DNA of 64,000 nt. Origin: Lentzea jiangxiensis. GTDB taxonomy: Bacteria > Actinomycetota > Actinomycetes > Mycobacteriales > Pseudonocardiaceae. The first letter of the stretch is position 1. Each line of letters opens with the position of its first letter. Both the position numbers and the translations under genes were made by a program. The stretch spans positions 248,001-312,000 of the forward strand of contig NZ_FNIX01000004.1 in NCBI RefSeq assembly GCF_900104175.1, written 5' to 3'. Shown piece by piece: positions 26,171 to 34,024 of this stretch. Under the pieces are notes generated by a model. It did no database searches. It was given only the letters and a program-made list of their open reading frames with translations, and was not told the origin of the DNA.

Positions 26171-27432
26171 GCGTCGCGCAGTCGGGCGGCGACCTCGTCC
26201 ACCCGCGCCGTCAGTGAACTGGTCAGCTTCTCGCGGAGTTCCTCGAACTGTCGCACTTCCTGCTCGTCGGCCGTTCCCGCGAGCACCTTGACCTCGAGAT
26301 CGACGAGGCGGGCACGGAGCTGTTCCGCCCGCGCCGAGTAGGGCGAGTCGAGGCCGAACAGCTCGGTGAGCACGGCGTCGTCGCCGCTTCCGTACACGAC
26401 CCGCTCGTACAGATCCTGGTCGACCACGTGTGCGGACAACGGCTCGTCGGGTCCGGGCAGCCGGATCAACCCGCCGGGATCAGCCGCCTGGCAAATGTAC
26501 GGGCTGTGGGTCGTCACGATGAACTGGATGTTGGGGAAGTGCTCCTTGAGCCAGCCGCCGATGCGCTGCTGCCAGGAGACGTGGAGGTGGGCGTCGACCT
26601 CGTCGATGATCACCACACCGGGTGAGGTGACCACGTTGCCGTCAGTGTGAAGCTCCCCGTAAGCGTCGTGAACCTGTTTGAGCAGATCTACGACAAGCGC
26701 AGTCACGGTCCTGTAGCCGTCGCTTGTCTCTCGCAGCGGGAACTTGTTGTCGCCGCAGGTGACCCAAAGCCCGTCCGATGTGACGTCGTCGACCTTGTGA
26801 TCATCAGGCAGCAGACCATCGCTCAACAGACGAAGCGCAGCTTGCTTCAGGTCGTTCGCACCCGGTTCGCCTTCAAGTGCTCGTAGGTGTTGCTGGATCA
26901 ACCAACTGACGCCCTCAGCCAGCGAAGCATCTTCGTTGAACAAGCTGAGAACCCGCGACACCCGGCCGGATTTGTCGCGGCTGGCGCCCATCAATCGACG
27001 AAACGGCCCATACGCAGCACAAAACCACCCTGTTGACTGCCGGCGAGACAACTCTTCGAGCGGCCGCGACCTCAGGGAGACCACGCTCTGATCGATCCAG
27101 CGAAGCCCCATCTCAACGTGCTCATCCGGGTTGGCCTCGCCCACTACGACGACATCGAAGCGCGGGTCCGGGAGAACGTGCACGCTCGCGTCAGCCTGTG
27201 CTGCCCCATGCGTAGCCCAGTTCTGGAATTCCGGCATCACACCAAAAGCCGTGGGAGTGCCGCCGAAAGCGAGGACGATCGCCTTCAGCAGAGTGGACTT
27301 CCCCGCACCGTTTCGGCCCGCGATGACGGTCCACCCTGCATGTGAGCCGTCCGGACGGGTGAGCGTCAAGTCCACTTCGCGAACACCGTGGAACCCTTTG
27401 ATGTTCCGCAGCTTCACCCGCGAGACGTACAT
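26167..27432 (-). CDS. AAA/SMC-like ATPase, PtuA-like
   Basis: This 421-residue ABC/RecF-type ATPase starts with the typical VSRVKLRNIKGF strand. Walker A is GRNGAGKST (39-47), the signature-like SDGYR is at 237-241, Walker B is VVIIDEVDAHLH (273-284) and the H-loop is VTTHSP. The region between Walker A and the signature is helical and short, not a long coiled coil. The C-terminal 90 residues are charged and helical. These features fit OLD/PtuA-type defence ATPases. The ATG at 27432 has GGAG 5 bases upstream; an in-frame GTG at 27438 is the alternative. It is the first gene of a two-gene unit with the HNH nuclease. No reverse transcriptase or ncRNA gene is nearby, so a retron is unlikely. 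Confidence 0.78.
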   Translation of the reverse strand: MYVSRVKLRNIKGFHGVREVDLTLTRPDGSHAGWTVIAGRNGAGKSTLLKAIVLAFGGTPTAFGVMPEFQNWATHGAAQADASVHVLPDPRFDVVVVGEANPDEHVEMGLRWIDQSVVSLRSRPLEELSRRQSTGWFCAAYGPFRRLMGASRDKSGRVSRVLSLFNEDASLAEGVSWLIQQHLRALEGEPGANDLKQAALRLLSDGLLPDDHKVDDVTSDGLWVTCGDNKFPLRETSDGYRTVTALVVDLLKQVHDAYGELHTDGNVVTSPGVVIIDEVDAHLHVSWQQRIGGWLKEHFPNIQFIVTTHSPYICQAADPGGLIRLPGPDEPLSAHVVDQDLYERVVYGSGDDAVLTELFGLDSPYSARAEQLRARLVDLEVKVLAGTADEQEVRQFEELREKLTSSLTARVDEVAARLRDA

Positions 27433-27540
27433 GGCCACTCCGGTCGCCGAGCCGCAATAGGTTCCGCTGGCGACTCTAGTAGGCCGTAGCTGTGGTCCGT
27501 CGGTCTCATCGCTCTCACGAGAAGTCGGAGACGCGGTGAC

Positions 27541-28188
27541 CTAAGAGGCCGGCTCCGGCACCTGCGGGTGCCGGAACCCGGGGTGCCCCGCGGGCAGCGC
27601 CTTCCGCAGCACCCACCCCGACACCAGGACGCAGACGATCTGCACCGGCCACGACAGCGCGAGACGCAGGGTGGCCAGCCAGTACACCTGCGCGTCCAGC
27701 CACAGTGGAGTGAAGACGGCGACCCGCAGCACGTACTGCCCGACCCAGGGCCAGGACGCGACGGAGTAGGCGCGCAGCAGGGCGGGATCCCGCCGCCAGC
27801 GCGCCTTCTGGCCCAGCAGGGTTCCGACGACGACGCCGAGCAGCGGCCAGCGCACCGCGATCGAGCCCGCCCAGGCCAGTGCCGAGGCCACGTTGGACAG
27901 CAGCTGGACCAGGAAGAAGTCCTCGGCGCGTCCGGTGTAGAGCGCGATCAGCGCCGCCGCCACGACGGCCAGGACCGAGAACACGACGGCTCGGGGCTTC
28001 TGGCCGCGGATGAAACGCACGACCCCGATCACCACGCCGCACACGACCGCGGCGACCGCGCCGGCGCCGATCGAGTGACCGGAGAGCAACCAGCCCGCGA
28101 CGAACGCCACCGGCGGCAGGGAGGCGTCGAGGGCGCCGCCCCGGCCTCCCAGCAGTGATGCGAGCGACTCCTGGCGCACGTCCGTCAT
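27541..28188 (-). CDS. DUF3159 family membrane protein
   Basis: This 215-residue inner-membrane protein has about five to six hydrophobic segments and the DUF3159 features LGGRGGALDASLPPVAFV near the start and AYSVASWPWVGQYVLRVAVF in the centre. The function is unknown; homologues are confined to actinobacteria. A 7+2+7 palindrome lies 14 bases upstream of its ATG. It runs in the same direction as the ATPase/HNH pair but ends about 110 bases from it and has the usual high-G+C codon pattern, so it is probably resident rather than part of that system. Confidence 0.8.
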   Translation of the reverse strand: MTDVRQESLASLLGGRGGALDASLPPVAFVAGWLLSGHSIGAGAVAAVVCGVVIGVVRFIRGQKPRAVVFSVLAVVAAALIALYTGRAEDFFLVQLLSNVASALAWAGSIAVRWPLLGVVVGTLLGQKARWRRDPALLRAYSVASWPWVGQYVLRVAVFTPLWLDAQVYWLATLRLALSWPVQIVCVLVSGWVLRKALPAGHPGFRHPQVPEPAS

Positions 28189-28201
28189 GGTTCCAGAGTG
28201 C

Positions 28202-28217
28202 CTTAGGTGAACCTAAG
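28202..28217 (-). promoter_or_regulatory. Palindrome CTTAGGT-GA-ACCTAAG, operator candidate
   Basis: Perfect 7-base arms lie around a 2-base centre, 14 bases upstream of the DUF3159 start and about 100 bases before the divergent ROK gene. The arms resemble DtxR/IdeR half-sites (TTAGGT), but the spacing is shorter than in a classical iron box. Confidence 0.5.
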
Positions 28218-28282
28218 TCAGGTAACGGACCCGTATCGGGGATTGACCGCGGTGAACCAGGTCACTACCGTCTGCGAAAATC

Positions 28283-28301
28283 GTCTGGAAAGTTAACAGA
28301 C
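28283..28301 (+). promoter_or_regulatory. Inverted repeat before the ROK regulator gene (possible autoregulatory operator)
   Basis: GTCTG and CAGAC flank GAAAGTTAA. The A+T-rich core contrasts with the surroundings and the repeat ends next to the AGGAGC ribosome site of the ROK gene. This fits an operator for the ROK protein itself and the transporter operon that follows. Confidence 0.5.
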
Positions 28302-28314
28302 AGGAGCGGACCCA

Positions 28315-29526
28315 GTGCGTGCCGGAAGCCCACGACTGCTGCGGGAGATCAACGACCGCGCAGCCGTCGAGGCTCTGCTGCGCAACGGGCCGCTGACCAG
28401 GTCGGAGTTGGAGGGCCTGATCGGTCTCTCCAAGCCGGCGACCGCACAGCTGCTCACCAGGCTCGAAACCGCCGACACCGTCGTCCGCGACGGACTGCGC
28501 GGCGGCGGGCGCGGGCCGCGGGCGCAGCTGTGGTCGGTCAACGGGGCGCTCGCGCACGTCGCCGCTGTCGACCTCACCCCCGAGACGGTCGACATCGCGA
28601 TCGCGGACATCTCCGGTGCCGTGCTCACCGAGCACAAGGCACCGATGCCCGTGAAGCACGGCGTGCTGGAGGCGTTCGTGAGCGCGGTGGGCAAGGCGTG
28701 CGGTCAGGCGGGCCTGAGCCCCGACCAGCTGCTGCACGTCGTGGTGGGCTGCCCGGGGGCGGTGAACCCCGCGAACGGCGAGCTCGCCTACGCACCCCAC
28801 CTGCCCGGCTGGAGCGGTTTCGACGTTCCCCGCCGGTTGCGGGAACGGCTCGCGACCTCGGTGAGCGTCGAGAACGACGTCAACCTCGTCGCGCTGGAGG
28901 AGATGGTCGCCGGGCGGGCCACGGAGGTGCGCGACTTCGTCGTCATCTGGCCCGCCGACCTCGTCGGTGCCGCCGTCGTCGTCAACGGGGTGCTGTTGCA
29001 CGGCGCTTCCGGCGGCGCGGGCGAGATCGACGGGCTGATGATCCCCGACCGCGCGTGCGCCGACACCGGCACCGACCGCTCGGGCGGCACGTTCGGCGAA
29101 CTGCTCAGCAACACGTCGATCTGCAAGCTCGCCAGGGTCCACGGGCTCGCCGCGCGCAACGGCCACGGTGCCGTGCGCAAGGCGTTGGCCGCGGGCCCCG
29201 CGGGCCGGGAGTTCCTGGGCGACCTCGCCCGGCGGATGGCCACCGGCGTGGCCGGCGTCGTCGCGGTGCTCGACCCGGAGCTCGTCCTCCTGTCCGGCGA
29301 CATCGCCCAGGCGGGTGGAACGACGCTGAACGATCTCGTTGCCGCGGAACTGCGGCAACTGGTGGTGCCGAGGACTCCCGTCCAGCTGGCACTGGTGACC
29401 GGGAAACCGGTGCGCAGCGGCGCACTGCACTCGGCCCTGGCCTTCGCACGCGAGCAGGTGTTCGGCCTGCCGGCAGCCACCACGGCTCCATTCCGCGGCC
29501 CTGTGGTCGCCGGGTCCCCACGTTGA
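28315..29526 (+). CDS. ROK-family transcriptional regulator
   Basis: This 403-residue protein has an N-terminal winged helix (about 10-75, LTRSELEGLIGLSKPATAQL) fused to a ROK sugar-binding domain. The kinase phosphate motif DxGGT is replaced by VDLTPETVDIA, and the usual zinc motif CxCGxxGC is missing (it reads RACADTGTDRSG), so catalysis is unlikely and a regulatory role probable. The GTG start follows AGGAGC by 7 bases. It precedes a CUT1 importer, a GH4 glycosidase and a kinase, all on the same strand, and is separated from them by only 16 bases, so it likely controls them in response to the imported sugar. Confidence 0.88.
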   Translation: MRAGSPRLLREINDRAAVEALLRNGPLTRSELEGLIGLSKPATAQLLTRLETADTVVRDGLRGGGRGPRAQLWSVNGALAHVAAVDLTPETVDIAIADISGAVLTEHKAPMPVKHGVLEAFVSAVGKACGQAGLSPDQLLHVVVGCPGAVNPANGELAYAPHLPGWSGFDVPRRLRERLATSVSVENDVNLVALEEMVAGRATEVRDFVVIWPADLVGAAVVVNGVLLHGASGGAGEIDGLMIPDRACADTGTDRSGGTFGELLSNTSICKLARVHGLAARNGHGAVRKALAAGPAGREFLGDLARRMATGVAGVVAVLDPELVLLSGDIAQAGGTTLNDLVAAELRQLVVPRTPVQLALVTGKPVRSGALHSALAFAREQVFGLPAATTAPFRGPVVAGSPR

Positions 29527-29542
29527 TCGAGAAGGAGTGCAC

Positions 29543-30880
29543 ATGCGCGAGCACACCCGTGCTGCCTTGCTCTGTGTCGCCGCAGGAATGGTCGCAGCGC
29601 TGACCCTCACCGCATGTGCGGCGGGCAAGGGCGGCGGCGCGAGTTCCGACGCCGCGGCTGCTCCTGGCAAGGACGACAAGCTGACGCTCACGGTCTGGAG
29701 CAACTACTCCGACCGCGAGCTCGTCGAGGTCACCAAGGCCCTCAAGACCTTCAACGAGAAGTTCCCCAACATCGAGATCAAGCACGAGGGCTCGCAGGAC
29801 GACGACAAGATCACCGCGGGCATCCGGTCGGGCAACACGCCGGACGTCGCGCTGTCGTTCACCACGGACAACATCGGCCAGTTCTGCTCCTCCGGGGCGT
29901 TCCAGCCGCTGAAGTCCTACATCGAGCGCGACAAGGTCGACCTGAACCAGATCTCCCCCGCGGTCCAGGAGTACACCGAGTACAAGGGCAACCGCTGCGC
30001 GATGCCCATGCTCACCGACGTGTACGCCATGTACTTCAACAAGGACAAGCTCGCCGAGGCCGGCATCACGGCACCGCCGAAGACGCTCGACGAGCTGTAC
30101 GACGCGGCGGTGAAGGCGACCAAGAAGGCGCCGAACGGCGACATCGAGGTCGCGGGCTACCTGCCCACGATGGGCTTCTACGCCAACCGCCCGACCATCC
30201 TCGCGCCGTCGTTCGGCGCGGAGTGGGAGAAGGACGGCAAGTCCTCGCTCGCGAGCTCGCCCGGCTTCAGCGAGATGTTGAAGTTCCAGAAGAAGCTCGT
30301 CGACTTCTACGGCTACGACGCCCTCGAGCGGTTCCGCGCGGGCCTCGGCCAGGAGTACTCGGCCGACCACGCGTTCCACCAGGGCAAGATCGCGATGATG
30401 ATCGACGGTGAGTACCGCACCGCGTTCCTCAAGGCGCAGGCACCGCAGATCAAGTTCGGCACCGCCCCGTTCCCGACCCTGAAGCCGGCCGACCACGGCA
30501 CCGCCTTCACCACCGGCACGATCATGGGCATCCCCAAGGGCGCCAAGAACCCCGGCGCCGCGTGGGAGCTGATCAAGCACCTGTCGTTCGACACCGACAC
30601 GATCGTCGACCTCTCGAACGCCATCAAGAACGTCCCGAGCACCAAGGCCGCCCTGGAGAGCCCGAAGCTCGAGGTGGACGAGCAGTTCAAGACGTTCATC
30701 GACCTCGCCAGGAGCGACAAGCTCAAGGGCAACCCCGTCACCCCCGTCGGTGACGCGCACATCAAGGCCGTCACGGACTTCTCGGTCTCCTACCTGTCGG
30801 GCAAGGTCCCCGACCTCGCAGCCGGTCTGAAGGAAGTCGACAAGAACATCGACGACCAGATCGCCAAGAGCGGCAAGTAG
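29543..30880 (+). CDS. Extracellular sugar-binding lipoprotein (family 1)
   Basis: This 445-residue binding protein for a CUT1 importer has the signal MREHTRAALLCVAAGMVAAL, ending in lipobox LTAC. The mature part has LTLTVWSNYSDRE at the start, NTPDVALSFTTDN and GEYRTAFLKAQ in the second lobe. The ligand cannot be read directly; the downstream GH4 gene suggests a disaccharide or aryl-glycoside. The ATG follows AAGGAG by 5 bases. A GTG 6 bases upstream lies inside the ribosome site and was rejected. Confidence 0.88.
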   Translation: MREHTRAALLCVAAGMVAALTLTACAAGKGGGASSDAAAAPGKDDKLTLTVWSNYSDRELVEVTKALKTFNEKFPNIEIKHEGSQDDDKITAGIRSGNTPDVALSFTTDNIGQFCSSGAFQPLKSYIERDKVDLNQISPAVQEYTEYKGNRCAMPMLTDVYAMYFNKDKLAEAGITAPPKTLDELYDAAVKATKKAPNGDIEVAGYLPTMGFYANRPTILAPSFGAEWEKDGKSSLASSPGFSEMLKFQKKLVDFYGYDALERFRAGLGQEYSADHAFHQGKIAMMIDGEYRTAFLKAQAPQIKFGTAPFPTLKPADHGTAFTTGTIMGIPKGAKNPGAAWELIKHLSFDTDTIVDLSNAIKNVPSTKAALESPKLEVDEQFKTFIDLARSDKLKGNPVTPVGDAHIKAVTDFSVSYLSGKVPDLAAGLKEVDKNIDDQIAKSGK

Positions 30881-30891
30881 GGATTCGCGCG

Positions 30892-31866
30892 ATGACCGCC
30901 TCCGTTGGCGCTCGGCCCGCCCCGCGCAGGGGGCGGGCTCGTGCCCGGCACCGCCTCGCCGTGCTCGGGTTCCTGGCCCCGGCCATCATCGGCTTCGTCC
31001 TGTTCTTCGGCTACCCGCTGGTCACCACGGTCGTCTTCAGCTTCACAAAGTACGACCTGATCAACCCGCCGGAGTTCAACGGGCTCGCGAACTACGAGTT
31101 CATGTTCAAAGATCCCCTGCTCACCAAGGCGATCGCGAACACGCTCTGGTTCGTGGTGGTGCTCACGATCGCGCGGACGGTGTTCGCGCTGGGCGTGGCA
31201 TCGGTCATCGCGCGCCTCAAGTCGGGCGTCGGCCTGATCCGGACGCTCTGCTACCTGCCGTCCCTGGCACCGCCGGTGGCCGCGACGCTCGTGTTCTTCA
31301 TGGTGTTGCGCCCCAACGGCGGCCCGGTCGACAGCGTCCTCGGCTGGTTCGGCGTCGACTCGCCGCTGTGGTTCTCGGACCCGGCGTGGGCCAAGCCCGG
31401 CATCACCGCGATCATGCTGTGGATCTCCGGCGACCTGATGATCATCATCCTCGCCGCGATCCTCGACGTGCCGCAGGAGCAGTACGAGGCCGCCGAGCTC
31501 GACGGCGCCGGCCCGATCCGGCGCTGGTGGCACGTCACGCTGCCGACGATCTCCCCGGTGCTGCTGTTCGGCGTCGTGAACTCGGTGATCCTCGCGCTGC
31601 AGCTCTTCACGCAGGCGGTCGTCGCGGGGTCGGCCGGCTCGGGAGCGGCGGACGCGACCGGGTCGACCAAGTACCTCGGTTTCCCGGACAACTCCACGCT
31701 GACGTTCCCGGTCTACCTGTACACGCAGGGCTTCCGCTACTTCGACATGGGCTACGCGGCCGCGATGGCCACGGTCCTGTTCGTCATCTCGTTCGCCGTG
31801 ACCATCGTGCTGGTCCAGCGGATGCGCAAGAACTCCAGCGCTGAGGAAGGGGGTCCGGGAGCATGA
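30892..31866 (+). CDS. CUT1 ABC sugar permease, MalF type
   Basis: This 324-residue inner-membrane protein has six predicted helices and the EAA loop YEAAELDGAGPIRRWW. The cytosolic N-terminus is Arg-rich (RRGRARARHRL). It forms the channel together with the next gene, whose ATG overlaps its stop (ATGA). No ATPase gene is in the cluster, so a shared MsiK-like ATPase is probably used. Confidence 0.87.
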   Translation: MTASVGARPAPRRGRARARHRLAVLGFLAPAIIGFVLFFGYPLVTTVVFSFTKYDLINPPEFNGLANYEFMFKDPLLTKAIANTLWFVVVLTIARTVFALGVASVIARLKSGVGLIRTLCYLPSLAPPVAATLVFFMVLRPNGGPVDSVLGWFGVDSPLWFSDPAWAKPGITAIMLWISGDLMIIILAAILDVPQEQYEAAELDGAGPIRRWWHVTLPTISPVLLFGVVNSVILALQLFTQAVVAGSAGSGAADATGSTKYLGFPDNSTLTFPVYLYTQGFRYFDMGYAAAMATVLFVISFAVTIVLVQRMRKNSSAEEGGPGA

Positions 31867-32756
31867 CCGCCACGCTGACCAAACCACCGGTCGACGTCCC
31901 CGCGGAACCGGAGCGGCCACGCCGCCGGCGTTCCACGGGCAGCTTCCTGAACTGGGTCGCGACGCACGCGATCGGCCTCGCCCTCGGCCTGATGTTCGCC
32001 ACCCCCGTCGTGTTCGTCTTCCTCACCGCGGTGATGTCGGACGACCAGGCGTTCACCTCGAACCTGTGGCCGGCGGAGTGGCACTGGGAGAACTTCGTCG
32101 AGGTCTTCGACAAGGCGCCGCTGCTGCGGTACCTGGTCAACAGCCTCACGTACTCGCTCCTCGCGACCGCGGGCATGCTGATCTCGTCGATCCCGGCGGC
32201 CTACGCGCTCGCGAAGCTCCAGTGGCGCGGCCGGAACCTCGCGTTCCTGCTCGTCATCGGCGCGATGATGCTGCCGCCGCAGGTCGTGGCCGTGCCGCTG
32301 TACGACACCTGGTCGTCGCTGGGCCTGACGGGCACGCTGTGGCCGTTGATCGTGCCGTACTTCCTGTTCGACGCGTTCAGCATCTTCCTGCTGCGCCAGT
32401 TCATGCTCACCATCCCGCAGTCCTACGTGGACGCGGCGAGGGTGGACGGCTGCTCGGAGTTCCAGGCGCTGGTGCGGATCATCGTGCCGATGGCGAAGCC
32501 CGGCATCGCGGCCACCGCGCTGTTCTGCTTCCTCTTCACCTGGAACGACTACTTCGGCCCGCTGCTCTACACCGGCGAGGTGAAGGACCAGTGGACGTTG
32601 TCGCTGGCCCTGGCGACGTTCAAGGGCATGCACATCGTCCAGTGGAACTCGTCGATGGCGGTGACGTTCCTGACGATGGTGCCGGCCGTCGTCCTCTTCG
32701 TCTTCGCCCAGAAGTCGTTCGTCAAGGGAATCACGTTCACGGGGGTAAAAGGGTGA
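31863..32756 (+). CDS. CUT1 ABC sugar permease, MalG type
   Basis: This 297-residue permease has six predicted helices. The EAA loop reads VDAARVDGCSEFQAL. FVKGITFTGVKG at the C-terminus is typical of this subunit. The start overlaps the preceding permease gene and the stop overlaps the GTG of the GH4 gene (GTGA), so transport and hydrolysis are translationally linked. Confidence 0.87.
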   Translation: MTATLTKPPVDVPAEPERPRRRRSTGSFLNWVATHAIGLALGLMFATPVVFVFLTAVMSDDQAFTSNLWPAEWHWENFVEVFDKAPLLRYLVNSLTYSLLATAGMLISSIPAAYALAKLQWRGRNLAFLLVIGAMMLPPQVVAVPLYDTWSSLGLTGTLWPLIVPYFLFDAFSIFLLRQFMLTIPQSYVDAARVDGCSEFQALVRIIVPMAKPGIAATALFCFLFTWNDYFGPLLYTGEVKDQWTLSLALATFKGMHIVQWNSSMAVTFLTMVPAVVLFVFAQKSFVKGITFTGVKG

Positions 32757-34021
32757 AACTCACCGTCGTCGGTGGCGGGTCCACCTACACACCGGAGCTG
32801 GTCGACGGCATCGCCGGCCGTCGCACCAGCCTGGCGGTGGACGAGATCGTCCTCGTCGACCCGGACCAGCACCGCCTCGGCCTCGTCGGCCCGTTCAGCC
32901 AGCGCCTGCTGGACCACGCGGGACACCCGGCGAAGGTCCGCACCACCTCGTCGCTCGAAGAAGGCGTCGAGGGCGCGTCGGCGGTCCTGCTGCAACTGCG
33001 GGTCGGCGGGCAGAAGGCGCGCGCCTCGGACGAGACGTTCCCGCTCACCTGCGGGTGCGTCGGCCAGGAGACCACCGGCGCGGGAGGCCTCGCAAAGGCC
33101 CTGCGGACCGTGCCGGTGGTCCTGGACATCGCGGACGAGGTGCGCCGCCTCGCCGGCCCCGACACGTGGATCGTGAACTTCACGAACCCGGTCGGCATCG
33201 TGACGCGCGCGTTGCTGCAGGAGGGCCACAAGGCGATCGGCCTGTGCAACGTGGCGATCACGTTCCAGCGCTGGACGGCCGCCCTGCTCGGCGTCGACCC
33301 GTCCACCGTGGAGCTGGAGCACGTCGGCCTGAACCACCTCACCTGGGAACGCGGGGTGCACGTGGACGGCGTCGACCGACTGCCGGAGCTCCTGCGGGAC
33401 CACGTCGAGGGCCTGGCCGAGCACATCGGCATCGACGGCGCTCTGATGCGACGCTTGAACATGGTGCCGTCGTACTACCTGAACTACTTCTACAACCACG
33501 ACGCCGTCGTGAAGAAGCAGCTGAACGAGCCGCCGCGGGCAGAGGTCGTCGCCGCCGTCGAGAAGGAGCTGCTCGACATCTACGGCGACCCGTCGGTCGT
33601 GACGAAGCCGGAGCAGCTCGGGCAGCGCGGCGGCGCGTACTACTCCGAGGCGGCCGTGCAGCTGGTGCACGCGCTGACCGGCGGCGAAGGAGCCGAGAGG
33701 CACGTCGTGAACGTGCGGAACAACGGCTCTCTGCCCTTCCTGCCCGACGACGCCGTGGTCGAGGTGTCCTCCACAGTGGACTCGAACGGCGGCACGCCGC
33801 TGCCCGTCCGTCCCGTGGAACCGTCCATTTCCGGCCTGATCTCGCACGTCACCGCGTACGAGTACCTGGCGCTGGAAGCAGCGAGGCACGGCGGCCGAGA
33901 CCGGGTGGCGAACGCGCTGCTCGCCCACCCGCTGATCGGTCAGCACGCGCTCGCGGACCGGCTGGCCGACGAGCTGATCGCGCAGAACCGCGACCTGCTG
34001 CCGTGGGTGAAGGGAAACTGA
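32753..34021 (+). CDS. Glycoside hydrolase family 4, 6-phospho-beta-glucosidase-like
   Basis: This 422-residue enzyme uses NAD and a divalent metal. It has the dinucleotide motif VVGGGSTYTPELVDG, the metal Cys and His in GLCNVAI and GLNHLTW, IVNFTNPVG and NNGSLPFLPDDAVVEV. GH4 enzymes of this type act on 6-phosphoglycosides by an oxidation-elimination mechanism. Such substrates normally come from PTS uptake, yet here the importer is an ABC system and a kinase gene follows 3 bases later. That suggests the imported sugar is phosphorylated inside the cell before cleavage. The GTG overlaps the permease stop. Confidence 0.85.
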   Translation: MKLTVVGGGSTYTPELVDGIAGRRTSLAVDEIVLVDPDQHRLGLVGPFSQRLLDHAGHPAKVRTTSSLEEGVEGASAVLLQLRVGGQKARASDETFPLTCGCVGQETTGAGGLAKALRTVPVVLDIADEVRRLAGPDTWIVNFTNPVGIVTRALLQEGHKAIGLCNVAITFQRWTAALLGVDPSTVELEHVGLNHLTWERGVHVDGVDRLPELLRDHVEGLAEHIGIDGALMRRLNMVPSYYLNYFYNHDAVVKKQLNEPPRAEVVAAVEKELLDIYGDPSVVTKPEQLGQRGGAYYSEAAVQLVHALTGGEGAERHVVNVRNNGSLPFLPDDAVVEVSSTVDSNGGTPLPVRPVEPSISGLISHVTAYEYLALEAARHGGRDRVANALLAHPLIGQHALADRLADELIAQNRDLLPWVKGN

Positions 34022-34024
34022 CAG

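Noticed and set aside
25436-27540. Retron or prophage remnant around the ATPase/HNH pair
   Set aside because: There is no reverse transcriptase, structured ncRNA candidate, integrase, tail gene or flanking repeat in the neighbouring sequence.
28202-28217. Classical IdeR/DtxR iron box
   Set aside because: The half-sites look right but the arms are separated by 2 bases rather than the roughly 7 expected between the AGGT and ACCT blocks, so it is called only as an operator candidate.
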